From contig NZ_QPMH01000008.1 in NCBI RefSeq assembly GCF_003344765.1, positions 118,431-182,430 of the forward strand: DNA of 64,000 bases, read 5' to 3'. The number at the start of each line of letters is the position of its first letter. Within the stretch, counting starts at the first letter, position 1. The DNA is from Ferruginivarius sediminum (GTDB lineage Bacteria > Pseudomonadota > Alphaproteobacteria > Kiloniellales > Rhodovibrionaceae). The notes beneath the pieces were generated by a model. It was not told where the DNA came from, ran no database searches, and saw only the letters and a list, made by a program, of their open reading frames with translations. A program made the position numbers and the translations under genes. This document shows, piece after piece, positions 1 to 8,363 of this stretch.

Positions 1-701
1 CTGGTGTCGATGGCGTTGTCGTAGCGCCGGTAGATCGATAGCACCCAGCGAAGCTGCTGCAGGTCCGCGTCCACGGCGGACTGCATGTCGGGATATTGCA
101 GCTTGCAGGCCAGCTTGCGGTCCCGGTCGTCGACCGCCAGATGAACCTGCCCCAGCGAGGCGGCGGCCACCGCCTCGTGGCTGAACTCCTTGAAGCGCTT
201 GCGCCAGCCGGGGCCCAGCTCGCTGGTCATGCGCCGCTTGACGAACGGCCAGCCCATCGGCGGCGCGTTCGACTGAAGCTGTTGCAGCTCCTGGGCGTAC
301 TCGCGCGGCAGCGCGTCGGGGATGGTCGCCAGGATCTGCGCCGCCTTCATGAGCGGCCCCTTGATGCCGCCGAGCGCGGCCTTCAACTCGCTGGAATGCT
401 GGGCGGAATCCAGCTCGACACCGAGATAGCGGTTGCCGACAATCTGCGCCGCCAACCCGCCGACGGAGCGCCCGACCTCGGCATAGCGCCTGATTCGGCG
501 TCCGAGGTTCCGCCCCTCGCTGTCGCGCCCACCGGCACGCCGCGCCGCGCTCTCGGCGTCGTCGTAATCCTCGTCGCGATAGGGCGCGCCGGCCTTTGGA
601 GCCATATCCGCCTGCGCCCGCCGCCTGCGGCGCCGGGCGCGGGACGACCCCTCGCCGTTGTCGTGCCGGTGGGTCTTGCCGTCGTTCGTGCGGTCGGTCA
701 T
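1..701 (-). CDS. ABC1/AarF-UbiB family atypical protein kinase (N-terminal part, runs off window)
   Basis: The reverse strand is open from the ATG at 701 to the window edge, giving about 233 residues of the N-terminal part. After a basic, low-complexity first 60 residues comes the ABC1-family signature: a GPLMKAAQILATIPDALP block (the family's KxGQ region), then ASLGQVH, the A-rich nucleotide loop, and a lysine-bearing strand LACKLQYP. Family members are atypical kinase/ATPases, often tied to ubiquinone synthesis. The motif here is KAAQ rather than the classical KxGQ. The catalytic C-terminal half is outside the window, so activity cannot be judged. Family assignment is firm; the role in quinone biology is inferred. 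Confidence 0.85.
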   Translation of the reverse strand, partial: MTDRTNDGKTHRHDNGEGSSRARRRRRRAQADMAPKAGAPYRDEDYDDAESAARRAGGRDSEGRNLGRRIRRYAEVGRSVGGLAAQIVGNRYLGVELDSAQHSSELKAALGGIKGPLMKAAQILATIPDALPREYAQELQQLQSNAPPMGWPFVKRRMTSELGPGWRKRFKEFSHEAVAAASLGQVHLAVDDRDRKLACKLQYPDMQSAVDADLQQLRWVLSIYRRYDNAIDT

Positions 702-1223
702 GCGCGATGGTTTCCTCTTTCCGCGCACAATGTTGGTCGACCCGGGCGCCCTGTCCAGCGCGGGCATCGCGGTTCGGCGGGTTTTGTCCAGCTTGCCGGA
801 AGCGACGCCGCCCGATGAAGACGGCGGAGGCCGTCATGATGACGAATGATGACGTTTGCATACGGAAACGGATCGCCGGGCGCGGACGCTTGGCTCGAAG
901 TCTTTGACCGCGGTATCGACACCCCCAAGCTTCGCCGTTGAAACACTGGCCACGAGTCTAGCGGGGGATGGCATATAGGTCAATATTCCTATTTTTGCCG
1001 TCAACCAGCAACGCCAAGATACAAAGGGAGGCCCCCATGCTGACAGCCGCGAAGCCGAGAGGCCGCACCCCTCTGCTCGCCTTGCGGCGAGCTGTCTCCC
1101 CTGCCAGGGGAGACGACTGGTGTCTGGTTTCCCCCAAGTCGCTCCCCGGAGGAGGAGCTGTCCACGAAGCGGACTGAGGGGGAGTCACTCCCCGCCCGAC
1201 CGGCTTTATGTTAGAATCGGCGC
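702..1223. other. 522-bp intergenic region between divergent genes
   Basis: No convincing gene is seen. The left part must hold the promoter of the ABC1 kinase gene, and the right part precedes the methyltransferase. Bases 1060-1190 contain a palindromic repeat element, listed separately. Short open frames here on either strand have no recognisable product. Confidence 0.6.
1060..1190. repeat. Intergenic palindromic (REP/SPLAGE-like) repeat
   Basis: Two perfect hairpins lie in tandem: a 7-bp stem at 1075-1081/1086-1092 with a TTGC loop, and a 9-bp stem at 1094-1102/1106-1114 with a GCC loop. A CCCC/GGAGGAGGAG stretch and a block ending in GACTGAGGGGGAG follow. Read on the reverse strand the element encodes an SPLAGE-like peptide. 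This composition resembles short interspersed palindromes scattered between genes in many alphaproteobacteria. Only one copy is visible in the window, so the repeat call rests on recognition of the type. Confidence 0.55.
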
Positions 1224-1979
1224 ATGTTCGCGGATATCGTCGAGTTGCGCGATTTCTATGCCGGGCGAACCGGTCAGGTGGCGCGTCACCTGATCCGCCG
1301 TCACGTGCGCGCGATCTGGCCCAGTCTTTCCGGTCAGCGCGTCCTGGGCCTGGGCTATGCCACACCCTATCTGCGGCAGTTCCGCGACGAGGCGGAGCGG
1401 GTCTTGGCGTTCATGCCGGCCCAGCAGGGTGTCCTGCGCTGGCCGCCGGAGGGGCCGAACGCGGTGGCGCTGAGCGACGAGGCGACGCTGCCCCTGCCCG
1501 ATTATTCAATCGACCGCGTTCTCCTGGTCCACGCCCTGGAGCGGACCGAGCAGCTTCGCCCGCTCTTGGAGGAGGTCTGGCGCGTGCTGATGGGCGACGG
1601 GCGCCTTCTGGTGGTGGTGCCGAACCGCCGGGGCGTCTGGTCGCGGCTTGAGCGTACGCCCTTCGGCCACGGCCATCCCTACAGCGCCTCGCAGCTTGCG
1701 GGCCTGCTGCGCGAGCAGATGTTCATGCCGATGCAGACGAGCCACGCGCTGTTCGTGCCGCCGACGCGCACCCGCACCCTGCTTGCCACCGCCCCGGCGT
1801 GGGAGCGTATCGGCCAGCGCTGGTTCAACCGCTTCGGCGGCGTGGTGATGATCGAGGCCGGCAAGCAGGTCTACGCCCTCAACCGACCCCTCCAGACAGT
1901 GGCCTCCCACTCCCGCGTTGTGGTGCCCTTCCCGCGCGTCGTGCGGCCGACGGGCGCACGGTGGGGGGAGGAGAAATAG
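1224..1979 (+). CDS. Class I SAM-dependent methyltransferase (Methyltransf_11 type)
   Basis: A 251-residue protein. Residues 40-50 (QRVLGLGYATP) form a modified SAM-binding motif I, and residues 83-105 (LPLPDYSIDRVLLVHALE) match motifs II/III of the type-11 methyltransferase fold. The next block, WRVLMGDGRLLVVVPNRRG, is the usual post-motif strand. The substrate cannot be read from sequence; related alphaproteobacterial proteins are annotated only as methyltransferases. It stands alone, convergent with the RpiR regulator downstream. ATG 1224 is used; the same frame has no better start. Confidence 0.8.
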   Translation: MFADIVELRDFYAGRTGQVARHLIRRHVRAIWPSLSGQRVLGLGYATPYLRQFRDEAERVLAFMPAQQGVLRWPPEGPNAVALSDEATLPLPDYSIDRVLLVHALERTEQLRPLLEEVWRVLMGDGRLLVVVPNRRGVWSRLERTPFGHGHPYSASQLAGLLREQMFMPMQTSHALFVPPTRTRTLLATAPAWERIGQRWFNRFGGVVMIEAGKQVYALNRPLQTVASHSRVVVPFPRVVRPTGARWGEEK

Positions 1980-2015
1980 GCGACCACCCCTGGCGATCCG
2001 GTTTGCACCCCTGTC

Positions 2016-2888
2016 TCACACGAATTTTCTCAAGAGCCGTGTCTGGTCGAACAGGGTTTCCAAGTCGTTCATCCGCTCACGCGTGGCTTCCCAACGCAGG
2101 TTCTCGACGGCGGCGATCAATGCTTCCGAGATCATCATCATGACAACCGACGAGTCCCAGGCGGATGGCGCCTCGATGCGGCAACTGAATACGTGGCGCG
2201 CATGCTTCGCGGTTGGAGAGCCCCATTGGTCCGTGAACAGGACCACGATGACGCCCCGCTCGCTCGCCAATTCCGCGAAGCGGACCAGATTGTTCTCGTA
2301 GCGCCGCACGTCGAACACGATCAGGACGTCGCCCTCCTGCATGTTGAGCAAGATGTGCGGCCAACTGCCCGCGTGCGAAGTCGCAAGCGTGACCCCGCCA
2401 CGGATGACCTGCAGGTGCGTGAAAAGGTACTCGGCGAGCGAGTGGGTTATCCGGCCGCCGGCGAGGTAGATGCCACGCTCGGGATCCGCCAGCAGGCCTG
2501 CCACGGCATCGAATCTGTCGGTGTCCAGCCGGCTCAGGGTCCGTTGCAGATTGGTCATCGACGCTTCGGCGAAACGGTTGAGAATGTGGGTGTCCGGCGC
2601 CCCCTCGGCCCACTGATCATGCTTGGCGATGGGACTCGATATCGTGGCCTCCAGCTCGGAACGCAGCGAGGCCTGAAAGTCGGGATAGCCACTGAAGCCA
2701 ATCTTTTTCACCAGGCGCGCGACCGTGGGCGTCGAGACCTGCGCCTTCTTGGCCAGTCCGGTGATGCTGGACAGGCCTGCAACCGGGTAGTGCGCCAGGA
2801 GCACGTCCGCCAGTTGCCGCTCAGCACGCGTCAATGTGTTGAACTGGCTGCGCAGCACCTCGGCTACGGTCGATTGCTGTTCGTCCAT
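2016..2888 (-). CDS. MurR/RpiR family transcriptional regulator (HTH_6 + SIS)
   Basis: 290 residues. The N-terminal third is a helix-turn-helix of the RpiR type (LTRAERQLADVLL then STPTVARLVKKIGFSGYPDF). The C-terminal half is a SIS sugar/ligand-binding domain (IYLAGGRITHSLAEYLF; EGDVLIVFDVRRYENNLV). Family members sense phosphosugars or small metabolites. It is divergent from the TRAP receptor gene at 3105, so it is probably the local regulator of the 3105-11520 locus. ATG 2888 was chosen; a GTG six codons upstream (2906) is an alternative. Regulator class is firm, ligand unknown. Confidence 0.9.
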   Translation of the reverse strand: MDEQQSTVAEVLRSQFNTLTRAERQLADVLLAHYPVAGLSSITGLAKKAQVSTPTVARLVKKIGFSGYPDFQASLRSELEATISSPIAKHDQWAEGAPDTHILNRFAEASMTNLQRTLSRLDTDRFDAVAGLLADPERGIYLAGGRITHSLAEYLFTHLQVIRGGVTLATSHAGSWPHILLNMQEGDVLIVFDVRRYENNLVRFAELASERGVIVVLFTDQWGSPTAKHARHVFSCRIEAPSAWDSSVVMMMISEALIAAVENLRWEATRERMNDLETLFDQTRLLRKFV

Positions 2889-2906
2889 TCCCAGCCCGTC
2901 CTCCAC

Positions 2907-3104
2907 GATCTCCCGTTGACGCCCGCCGCGTTGGCGAATCGCCCAGAGTGAACCCTAACACTACGAATGGCGATTCTGAAAAAAGCTATTCAAGCCTGGA
3001 CTCCTTCGGAAATTTTATGAAACACTTTTTGCGGTCGCGGCGAAAGCCGTGATCGGAAAACGACGTGAAACCGCGTTCTCGAAGGCCGCAACAGGGAGGC
3101 CTGC
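2907..3104. promoter_or_regulatory. Divergent promoter region between rpiR-type regulator and TRAP operon
   Basis: An AT-rich island around 2965-3035 lies between the two divergent genes. It contains repeated GAAA/TTTC-type words (CTGAAAAAAGC, GGAAATTTTATGAAACAC). Operators of RpiR-family proteins are often imperfect GAAA...TTTC palindromes, so this is the likely operator region. No exact palindrome was found. A strong ribosome binding site (AGGGAGG) sits just before ATG 3105. Confidence 0.45.
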
Positions 3105-4172
3105 ATGACCGATCAGAACAGAGTGACCAAACGGCAATTTCTCAGAACCGCCGGCACGGCATCCATTGCAGCGGCGTCGACAGCGATCGGCGCGCCTTAC
3201 GTCAAGGCGCAGAGCCCGATTACTTGGCGGCTGCAGACCTACGCCGGTCCAGCGCTGGCGGAGAAGGTGATCAAGCCGTCGGTGGACGAGTTCAATCGGA
3301 TTGCCGACGGTGAGATGAAGATCGAGTTGTACAACGCCAACCAGCTGGTGCCTCACGGCGAGCTGTTTCGGGCACTGCAAAACGGCACGGTCGACGCAAT
3401 TCAAAGCGACGACGACTCGATCAATGCGCCGGTGGACGTCTCGATTTTCGGCGCGTACTTCCCGTTCGCCTCGCGCTACTACCTCGACGTGCCGGTGCTA
3501 TGGAACTGGTACGGGCTGAAGGAGGTTTTCGAGGAAGCCTACAGCGAGATCGAGAACGTCACCTACCTCTCGACCGGCGCCTGGGACCCCTGCAACTTCG
3601 CGACCAAGACGCCGATCCGGTCGATGGAGGATTTCAAGGGTCTGCGGCTCTTCATGTTCCCGACCGTGGGCCGCTTCATGGAACGCTTCGGGGTGACGCC
3701 GGTGTCGATTCCCTGGGAAGACGTCCAGGTCGCGCTGCAGACCGGCTCGCTCGACGGCGTGGCGTGGTCCGGCATCGCCGAGGACTACAACGCCGGCTGG
3801 GCCGACGTGACCAGCTACTACCTCACGAACAACGTCTCCGGCGCCTGGGCCGGTTCCTACCTCGTCAACACGGAAAGCTGGAACAAGGTCCCCGAGCGCC
3901 TGAAGCGCCTGTGGCTGATGTGCATCGACGCCTCTCACTACAATCGCCTGCAATGGTACTGGTGGGGGGAGGCTTACTACCGTGTCCACGGGGACAAGCT
4001 GGAGACCACCTCGATCCCCGAGTCCGAGTGGCGCAAGGTCGAGGACGAGGCGTTCAAGTTCTGGGACGAGCGGGCGCAGGAGAGCGAGCGCAACGCCCGT
4101 GTGGTCGAGATCCTCAAGCAGTACACCGAGACGATGCGCAAGGCGGGCCCGCCATACCGCTACGGCGCGTAG
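3105..4172 (+). CDS. TRAP transporter substrate-binding protein (DctP family)
   Basis: 355 residues. An N-terminal export signal (KRQFLRTAG, then an alanine-rich stretch ending near KAQS) precedes a DctP domain from about residue 38 (ITWRLQTYAGPALAEKVIKP). Conserved TRAP receptor blocks follow, including FKGLRLFMFPTVGRFMERFGV and LQTGSLDGVAWSG. The protein would bind a small organic ligand in the periplasm and pass it to DctQM, encoded 5.5 kb downstream at 9686-11520. The signal resembles a Tat signal but has KR where RR is usual. Ligand unknown; DctP proteins usually bind carboxylates, although amines and zwitterions such as ectoine are also known. Confidence 0.92.
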   Translation: MTDQNRVTKRQFLRTAGTASIAAASTAIGAPYVKAQSPITWRLQTYAGPALAEKVIKPSVDEFNRIADGEMKIELYNANQLVPHGELFRALQNGTVDAIQSDDDSINAPVDVSIFGAYFPFASRYYLDVPVLWNWYGLKEVFEEAYSEIENVTYLSTGAWDPCNFATKTPIRSMEDFKGLRLFMFPTVGRFMERFGVTPVSIPWEDVQVALQTGSLDGVAWSGIAEDYNAGWADVTSYYLTNNVSGAWAGSYLVNTESWNKVPERLKRLWLMCIDASHYNRLQWYWWGEAYYRVHGDKLETTSIPESEWRKVEDEAFKFWDERAQESERNARVVEILKQYTETMRKAGPPYRYGA

Positions 4173-4235
4173 CCGACGGACCCGCTCGAATCCCTGATGT
4201 CACGACCCCGCGCGCTCGCGGGAAAGGAGGACACC

Positions 4236-4514
4236 ATGTTCCGCACCGTTTCGATCGCCGCCGCATCCGCCCTGGCCATGGTGGCCGGGCTGGCCGCGAC
4301 GAACGCCGCCGTGGCCGCCGAAATGGAGAAACCTTCCTTCGAAACGGCCGACGAGAACGGCGACGGCAAGATCAGTTTCGAAGAAGCCAAGGCCCAAGGC
4401 TACGACAAGTATCAGTTCATTGCTCAGGACGTTAACCAGGACGGCATGCTGACCAAGGAGGACTGGCGCTACATTTCGCGCCGCAGCAACTTCGTCCTTG
4501 CCGGCGTTGAATAG
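4236..4514 (+). CDS. Small secreted EF-hand calcium-binding protein
   Basis: 92 residues. A signal peptide (about 1-28, ending AVAA) is followed by two EF-hand loops. Loop 1 spans D39-E50 (DENGDGKISFEE) with canonical acidic positions. Loop 2 spans D65-D76 (DVNQDGMLTKED), with Asp rather than Glu at position 12. The start is ATG 4236, directly after a strong AAAGGAGG site. It sits 63 bp after the TRAP receptor gene and in the same direction. A periplasmic calcium (or other divalent/lanthanide) binding role is inferred. Its partner is unknown. Confidence 0.85.
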   Translation: MFRTVSIAAASALAMVAGLAATNAAVAAEMEKPSFETADENGDGKISFEEAKAQGYDKYQFIAQDVNQDGMLTKEDWRYISRRSNFVLAGVE

Positions 4515-4673
4515 GCCTGAGCGCAAGCGATCCGCATGGAGGCGGCCCCGTCACCCGGAAGGGATCGGCGGGGTCGTCTCCGGGCCGCACCGATTTTCCG
4601 GTGAGATGTTCCACCGCCGTCTCTCGACGACCGCGTTTTCGCGGCCGCGCGGCGAACTCCTGCGTGCCAGACG

Positions 4674-5486
4674 ATGAGCCCTTCAGACACGAGACATTCG
4701 TTTTCGCAGCCCGCCGCACGCGTTCACGGTGCCGACGCGCCCACGCCAATCGTGCTTCTGTGCGACCATGCGACGAACGCGATCCCGGATGCGTTCGACA
4801 GTCTCGGCCTGACCCCGGCGCAGCTTGAAACACACATCGCCTACGATCCCGGCGCCGCGGCGCTCACGGTTGCCATGGCCGGAAAGCTCGGCGCCGCGTA
4901 CGTCCTGTGCAACTATTCGCGCCTTCTCATCGACGTGAACCGCAAGCCGGATGACCCTGACAGCATCGTCGTCGAGAACGACGGCATCCGCGTGCCGGGC
5001 AACGCCGAAATGAGCGACGCCGACAGGTCGGCAAGAATCCGCGGCATTTACCAGCCGTATCACCAGGCGATCGACCAACTCCTGGACACCCGCCTTGAGA
5101 CCCGGCAGACGCAACTCGTCATCAGCGTGCACAGCTTCACGCCACGGATAGGCGGAATGACGCGGCCCTGGGACATCGGGATCATCCTCAACCGCGACCG
5201 GAGGCTGGCCCGCCGGCTGGTCGGCCAATTGGTCGAAGGATGCGACGGCACGCGCCTCACGCTTGGACTCAACCGGCCGTACAGCCCCGATGACCGCGTT
5301 TATCATACAATTGAACGCCACGGCGAAGAGCGAGGCCTTCCCTGTGTCATGATCGAGATCGCCAATAACCAGCTGATGACGGACGCAGGCTGCGGCCAGT
5401 GGGCGGATCGCCTGAGCGCGGCGCTGCGGGCCGTGCTGCCGGATTTCTCGCACACGGACTCGAATTCACGGACTGCGCCACGGTAA
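4674..5486 (+). CDS. N-formylglutamate amidohydrolase family protein
   Basis: 270 residues, usual for the FGase family. Visible signatures are LLCDHATNAIP (about 24-34), AYDPGAAALT, NYSRLLIDVNRKPDDPDSI (about 83-100), ISVHSFTP and a late MIEIANNQL block. Classical members cleave N-formylglutamate in histidine breakdown, but no hut genes are present here. Beside a glutamine-synthetase-like ligase and two oxidoreductases, the likelier job is hydrolysis of a gamma-glutamyl or other N-acyl-glutamate amide. That reassignment is inference from context. Confidence 0.88.
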   Translation: MSPSDTRHSFSQPAARVHGADAPTPIVLLCDHATNAIPDAFDSLGLTPAQLETHIAYDPGAAALTVAMAGKLGAAYVLCNYSRLLIDVNRKPDDPDSIVVENDGIRVPGNAEMSDADRSARIRGIYQPYHQAIDQLLDTRLETRQTQLVISVHSFTPRIGGMTRPWDIGIILNRDRRLARRLVGQLVEGCDGTRLTLGLNRPYSPDDRVYHTIERHGEERGLPCVMIEIANNQLMTDAGCGQWADRLSAALRAVLPDFSHTDSNSRTAPR

Positions 5487-5554
5487 CGCGATCCACCCGA
5501 AAAACCGCCAATCGGACGGACGGCAACCAGAAGAATCCGCGGGAGAACATACCC

Positions 5555-6910
5555 ATGCTGACGTTGGATGATTTGCGCAAGGAAGCAGAGGCCGGAACCA
5601 TCGATACGGTTCTGGTCTGTTTTCCGGATATGTTCGGACGCCTGCTGGGCAAGCGGGCCACCGCGCATTTCTTTCTAGACTCGGTCGTCGAGGAAACCCA
5701 CGCCTGCGATTACCTGCTGGCCTGCGACATGGATATGGAGCCGGTGCCCGGCTACAGGGCCGCATCCTGGGATCTTGGCTACGGAGATTTCGTCCTCAAG
5801 CCCGACGTTGGCACGCTGCGCCGCTGCGACTGGCTGGAGGGCACGGCGATCGTGCTGTGCGACCTCAGCGACGAGGCCGGCAACGACCTGGCCCATGCCC
5901 CGCGCCAGATCCTGAAGAAGCAACTGGCGCGCCTCGACGAGCACGGCTGGACAGCCAAGATGGGCTCGGAGCTGGAATTCTACGTCTTCAACGAGTCGTA
6001 CGAGTCGGCCCGCGACAACACCTACGACAACCTCGCGCACGGCGGCTGGTACATCGAGGATTACCACATCTTCCAGACGACGAAGGAAGAGCCGCTGATC
6101 CGCGCGATCCGCAACCACATGGATCGCTCCGGGGTGCCGGTCGAGGTGTCGAAGGGCGAGTTCGGGCCGGGCCAGGAGGAGATCAATCTGAAATTCGCCG
6201 AGGCGCTGGAGATGGCCGATCGCCACACGATCTACAAGAACGGCGCCAAGGAGATCGCGCACGCGTGGGGCCAGTCGCTGACCTTCATGGCAAAATACGC
6301 GTTCGAGCACGCCGGCAACTCGTTCCACCTGCACAGTTCGCTGTGGGACAAGGCCCGCGATACCGCCCTTTTTCCGGACGAGGGCGATCCGAATGGCATG
6401 AGCAGGCTGTTCCGGCACTACCTTGCGGGTCAACTGGCGCTATTCCGGGAGATGACCTACTTTTTCGCGCCTTACGTGAACTCCTACAAGCGCTTCCAGG
6501 CGGCCTCCTTCGCGCCCACCAAGGCGGCCTGGAGCTTCGACAACCGCACCGCCGGCTTCCGCATCATCGGCCACGGCAAGGGCCGGCGCGTCGAATGCCG
6601 CATCCCGGGCGCGGACGCGAATCCCTACCTGGCCTATGCCGCAACCATCGCCGCCGGGCTTTACGGCATCGAGAACGAGCTTGAGTTGCCCGAGGCCTTT
6701 TCCGGCAACGCCTACGAGGCCGAGAATGTGCCGGACGTGCCGAAAACGCTGCGCGAGGCGGTCGAGGCACTGGACAAATCAGAGGTCATGCGCGCGGCGC
6801 TCGGCGACGAGGTGGTGGACCACTACGTCCACACCGGGCGCTGGGAGCAGTACGAGTACGACCGTCGCGTGACCGACTGGGAGCGTGTCCGACTGTTCGA
6901 ACGCGGCTGA
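5555..6910 (+). CDS. Glutamine synthetase family protein (gamma-glutamyl-amine ligase type)
   Basis: 451 residues. The catalytic beta-grasp is followed by the GS core motifs: GSELEFYVF, GPGQEEINL, NSFHLHSSLWD, KAAWSFDNRTAGFRI and ECRIPGADANPYLAYAA. The N-terminal region (MFGRLLGKRATAHFF) is that of GS-like ligases such as PuuA/IpuC, not of ammonia-assimilating GlnA. Such enzymes join glutamate's gamma-carboxyl to an amine using ATP. Start ATG 5555; the open frame extends upstream into the preceding gene but without homology. Located between the amidohydrolase and an aldehyde dehydrogenase, it likely begins a gamma-glutamylated catabolic route. Confidence 0.9.
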   Translation: MLTLDDLRKEAEAGTIDTVLVCFPDMFGRLLGKRATAHFFLDSVVEETHACDYLLACDMDMEPVPGYRAASWDLGYGDFVLKPDVGTLRRCDWLEGTAIVLCDLSDEAGNDLAHAPRQILKKQLARLDEHGWTAKMGSELEFYVFNESYESARDNTYDNLAHGGWYIEDYHIFQTTKEEPLIRAIRNHMDRSGVPVEVSKGEFGPGQEEINLKFAEALEMADRHTIYKNGAKEIAHAWGQSLTFMAKYAFEHAGNSFHLHSSLWDKARDTALFPDEGDPNGMSRLFRHYLAGQLALFREMTYFFAPYVNSYKRFQAASFAPTKAAWSFDNRTAGFRIIGHGKGRRVECRIPGADANPYLAYAATIAAGLYGIENELELPEAFSGNAYEAENVPDVPKTLREAVEALDKSEVMRAALGDEVVDHYVHTGRWEQYEYDRRVTDWERVRLFERG

Positions 6911-6956
6911 CGGCGGTCGGACCGGAATCTTGCGAAGATAAAGAGGCGGAGCAGCC

Positions 6957-8345
6957 ATGACCAAGCGCCTTCAGTGTATCTCGCCAATCGACGGGTCCGT
7001 CTACGTCGAGCGGCCATACGCAACCGATACCGAGGTGGAAGCGGCACTGGACCGCGCCGTCGCTGCCCAGCGCGCGTGGCGGGCGACGCCGCTCGATCGA
7101 CGCATTGCCATCCTGAGTGACGCGGTCGATCGCATCGTTGCCGAGCGCGACGACCTCGGCGAGGAGATCACCCGATCAATGGGCCGGCCCATTGCGGCCT
7201 CGCCGAAGGAAGCCGATATCTTCGCCGAGCGCGCCCGCTACATGCTCGATGCGGCGCCGCGGGAACTGGCGGACATCCCGGTCGCCGACGACAGCGCGAA
7301 GCACCAGTTCATCCGCCGGGAGCCTCTCGGTGTTGCGCTGATCGTGGTGCCCTGGAACTACCCTTACATGACCGCGGTCAACGCGGTCTGGCCGGCGCTC
7401 GCGGCCGGTAACGCGGTGTTGCTGAAGCCCTCGGCGCAGACACCGCTGTCAGGCGAGCGCATGGCCCGGATCCTGCAGGAAGCCGGACTGCCCGAGGGAG
7501 TCTTCCAGTGCCTGCACCTGGATCGCGCCACGACCGCGCGCCTCGTCGCCGACCGGCGCATCGGGTTCGTCGGCTTTACAGGATCGGTTCCTGGCGGCCG
7601 CGCGATCCAGGAGGCCGCGGACGGCAACTTCCCGGGACTGGGCCTGGAGCTGGGCGGCAAGGATCCGGCCTACATCCGCCCCGACGCCGATCTCGAGCAG
7701 GCGGTCGACGGCACCGCGGACGGCGCCTTCTTCAACAGCGGACAGTCCTGCTGCGGCATCGAGCGGATCTATGTGCACGCCGACATCTACGACGATTTCC
7801 TGAGCCGATTCGTCGAGACGGTAAACGGCCTTGAACTGGGCGACCCGCTGAACCCGGAAACCTCGCTCGGCCCTCTCGTGCGGGCGGATGCGGCCAAGCT
7901 GGTGCGCCGGCAGATCGAGGCGGCCGTGGCGGCGGGAGCCACCGCGCATATCGATCCGCGCGCGTTCCCGGCGGCCAGCGACGGCACGCCCTACATGGCC
8001 CCGCAGGTCCTGACCGGCGTCGACCATTCGATGGCGGTGATGATGGACGAGTCGTTCGGTCCCGTCGTCGGCATCATGCGGGTCGCCGGCGACGAAGAGG
8101 CCGTGCGCCTGATGAACGACAGCCCGTTCGGACTCACCGCGTCGATCTGGACCAGGGACCTGGATGCCGCGCGGCGGCTGGGCGACGAGGTTGCGACCGG
8201 GACCGTCTTCGCCAACAAGTCGGACTACCTCGATCCCGCGCTGGCCTGGGTCGGCATCAAGGACTCGGGCCACGGCTGCACGCTGTCCCGGCTCGGCTAC
8301 GCTCCGCTGACGCGTCCGAAATCCTTCAATCTCCATCGAATCTGA
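6957..8345 (+). CDS. NAD(P)-dependent aldehyde dehydrogenase
   Basis: 462 residues, a full-length ALDH. Key features are VVPWNYP with catalytic Asn134, the FVGFTGS cofactor motif (about 204-210), general base Glu231 in LELGGKD, and the nucleophile Cys265 in SGQSCC. It would oxidise an aldehyde to the acid. Start ATG 6957 follows a GAGGCGGAG site, 46 bp after the ligase gene. Next to an alcohol dehydrogenase, it probably oxidises the aldehyde formed by that enzyme. Substrate not readable from sequence. Confidence 0.93.
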   Translation: MTKRLQCISPIDGSVYVERPYATDTEVEAALDRAVAAQRAWRATPLDRRIAILSDAVDRIVAERDDLGEEITRSMGRPIAASPKEADIFAERARYMLDAAPRELADIPVADDSAKHQFIRREPLGVALIVVPWNYPYMTAVNAVWPALAAGNAVLLKPSAQTPLSGERMARILQEAGLPEGVFQCLHLDRATTARLVADRRIGFVGFTGSVPGGRAIQEAADGNFPGLGLELGGKDPAYIRPDADLEQAVDGTADGAFFNSGQSCCGIERIYVHADIYDDFLSRFVETVNGLELGDPLNPETSLGPLVRADAAKLVRRQIEAAVAAGATAHIDPRAFPAASDGTPYMAPQVLTGVDHSMAVMMDESFGPVVGIMRVAGDEEAVRLMNDSPFGLTASIWTRDLDAARRLGDEVATGTVFANKSDYLDPALAWVGIKDSGHGCTLSRLGYAPLTRPKSFNLHRI

Positions 8346-8363
8346 GACAGGGACACTGGATAC

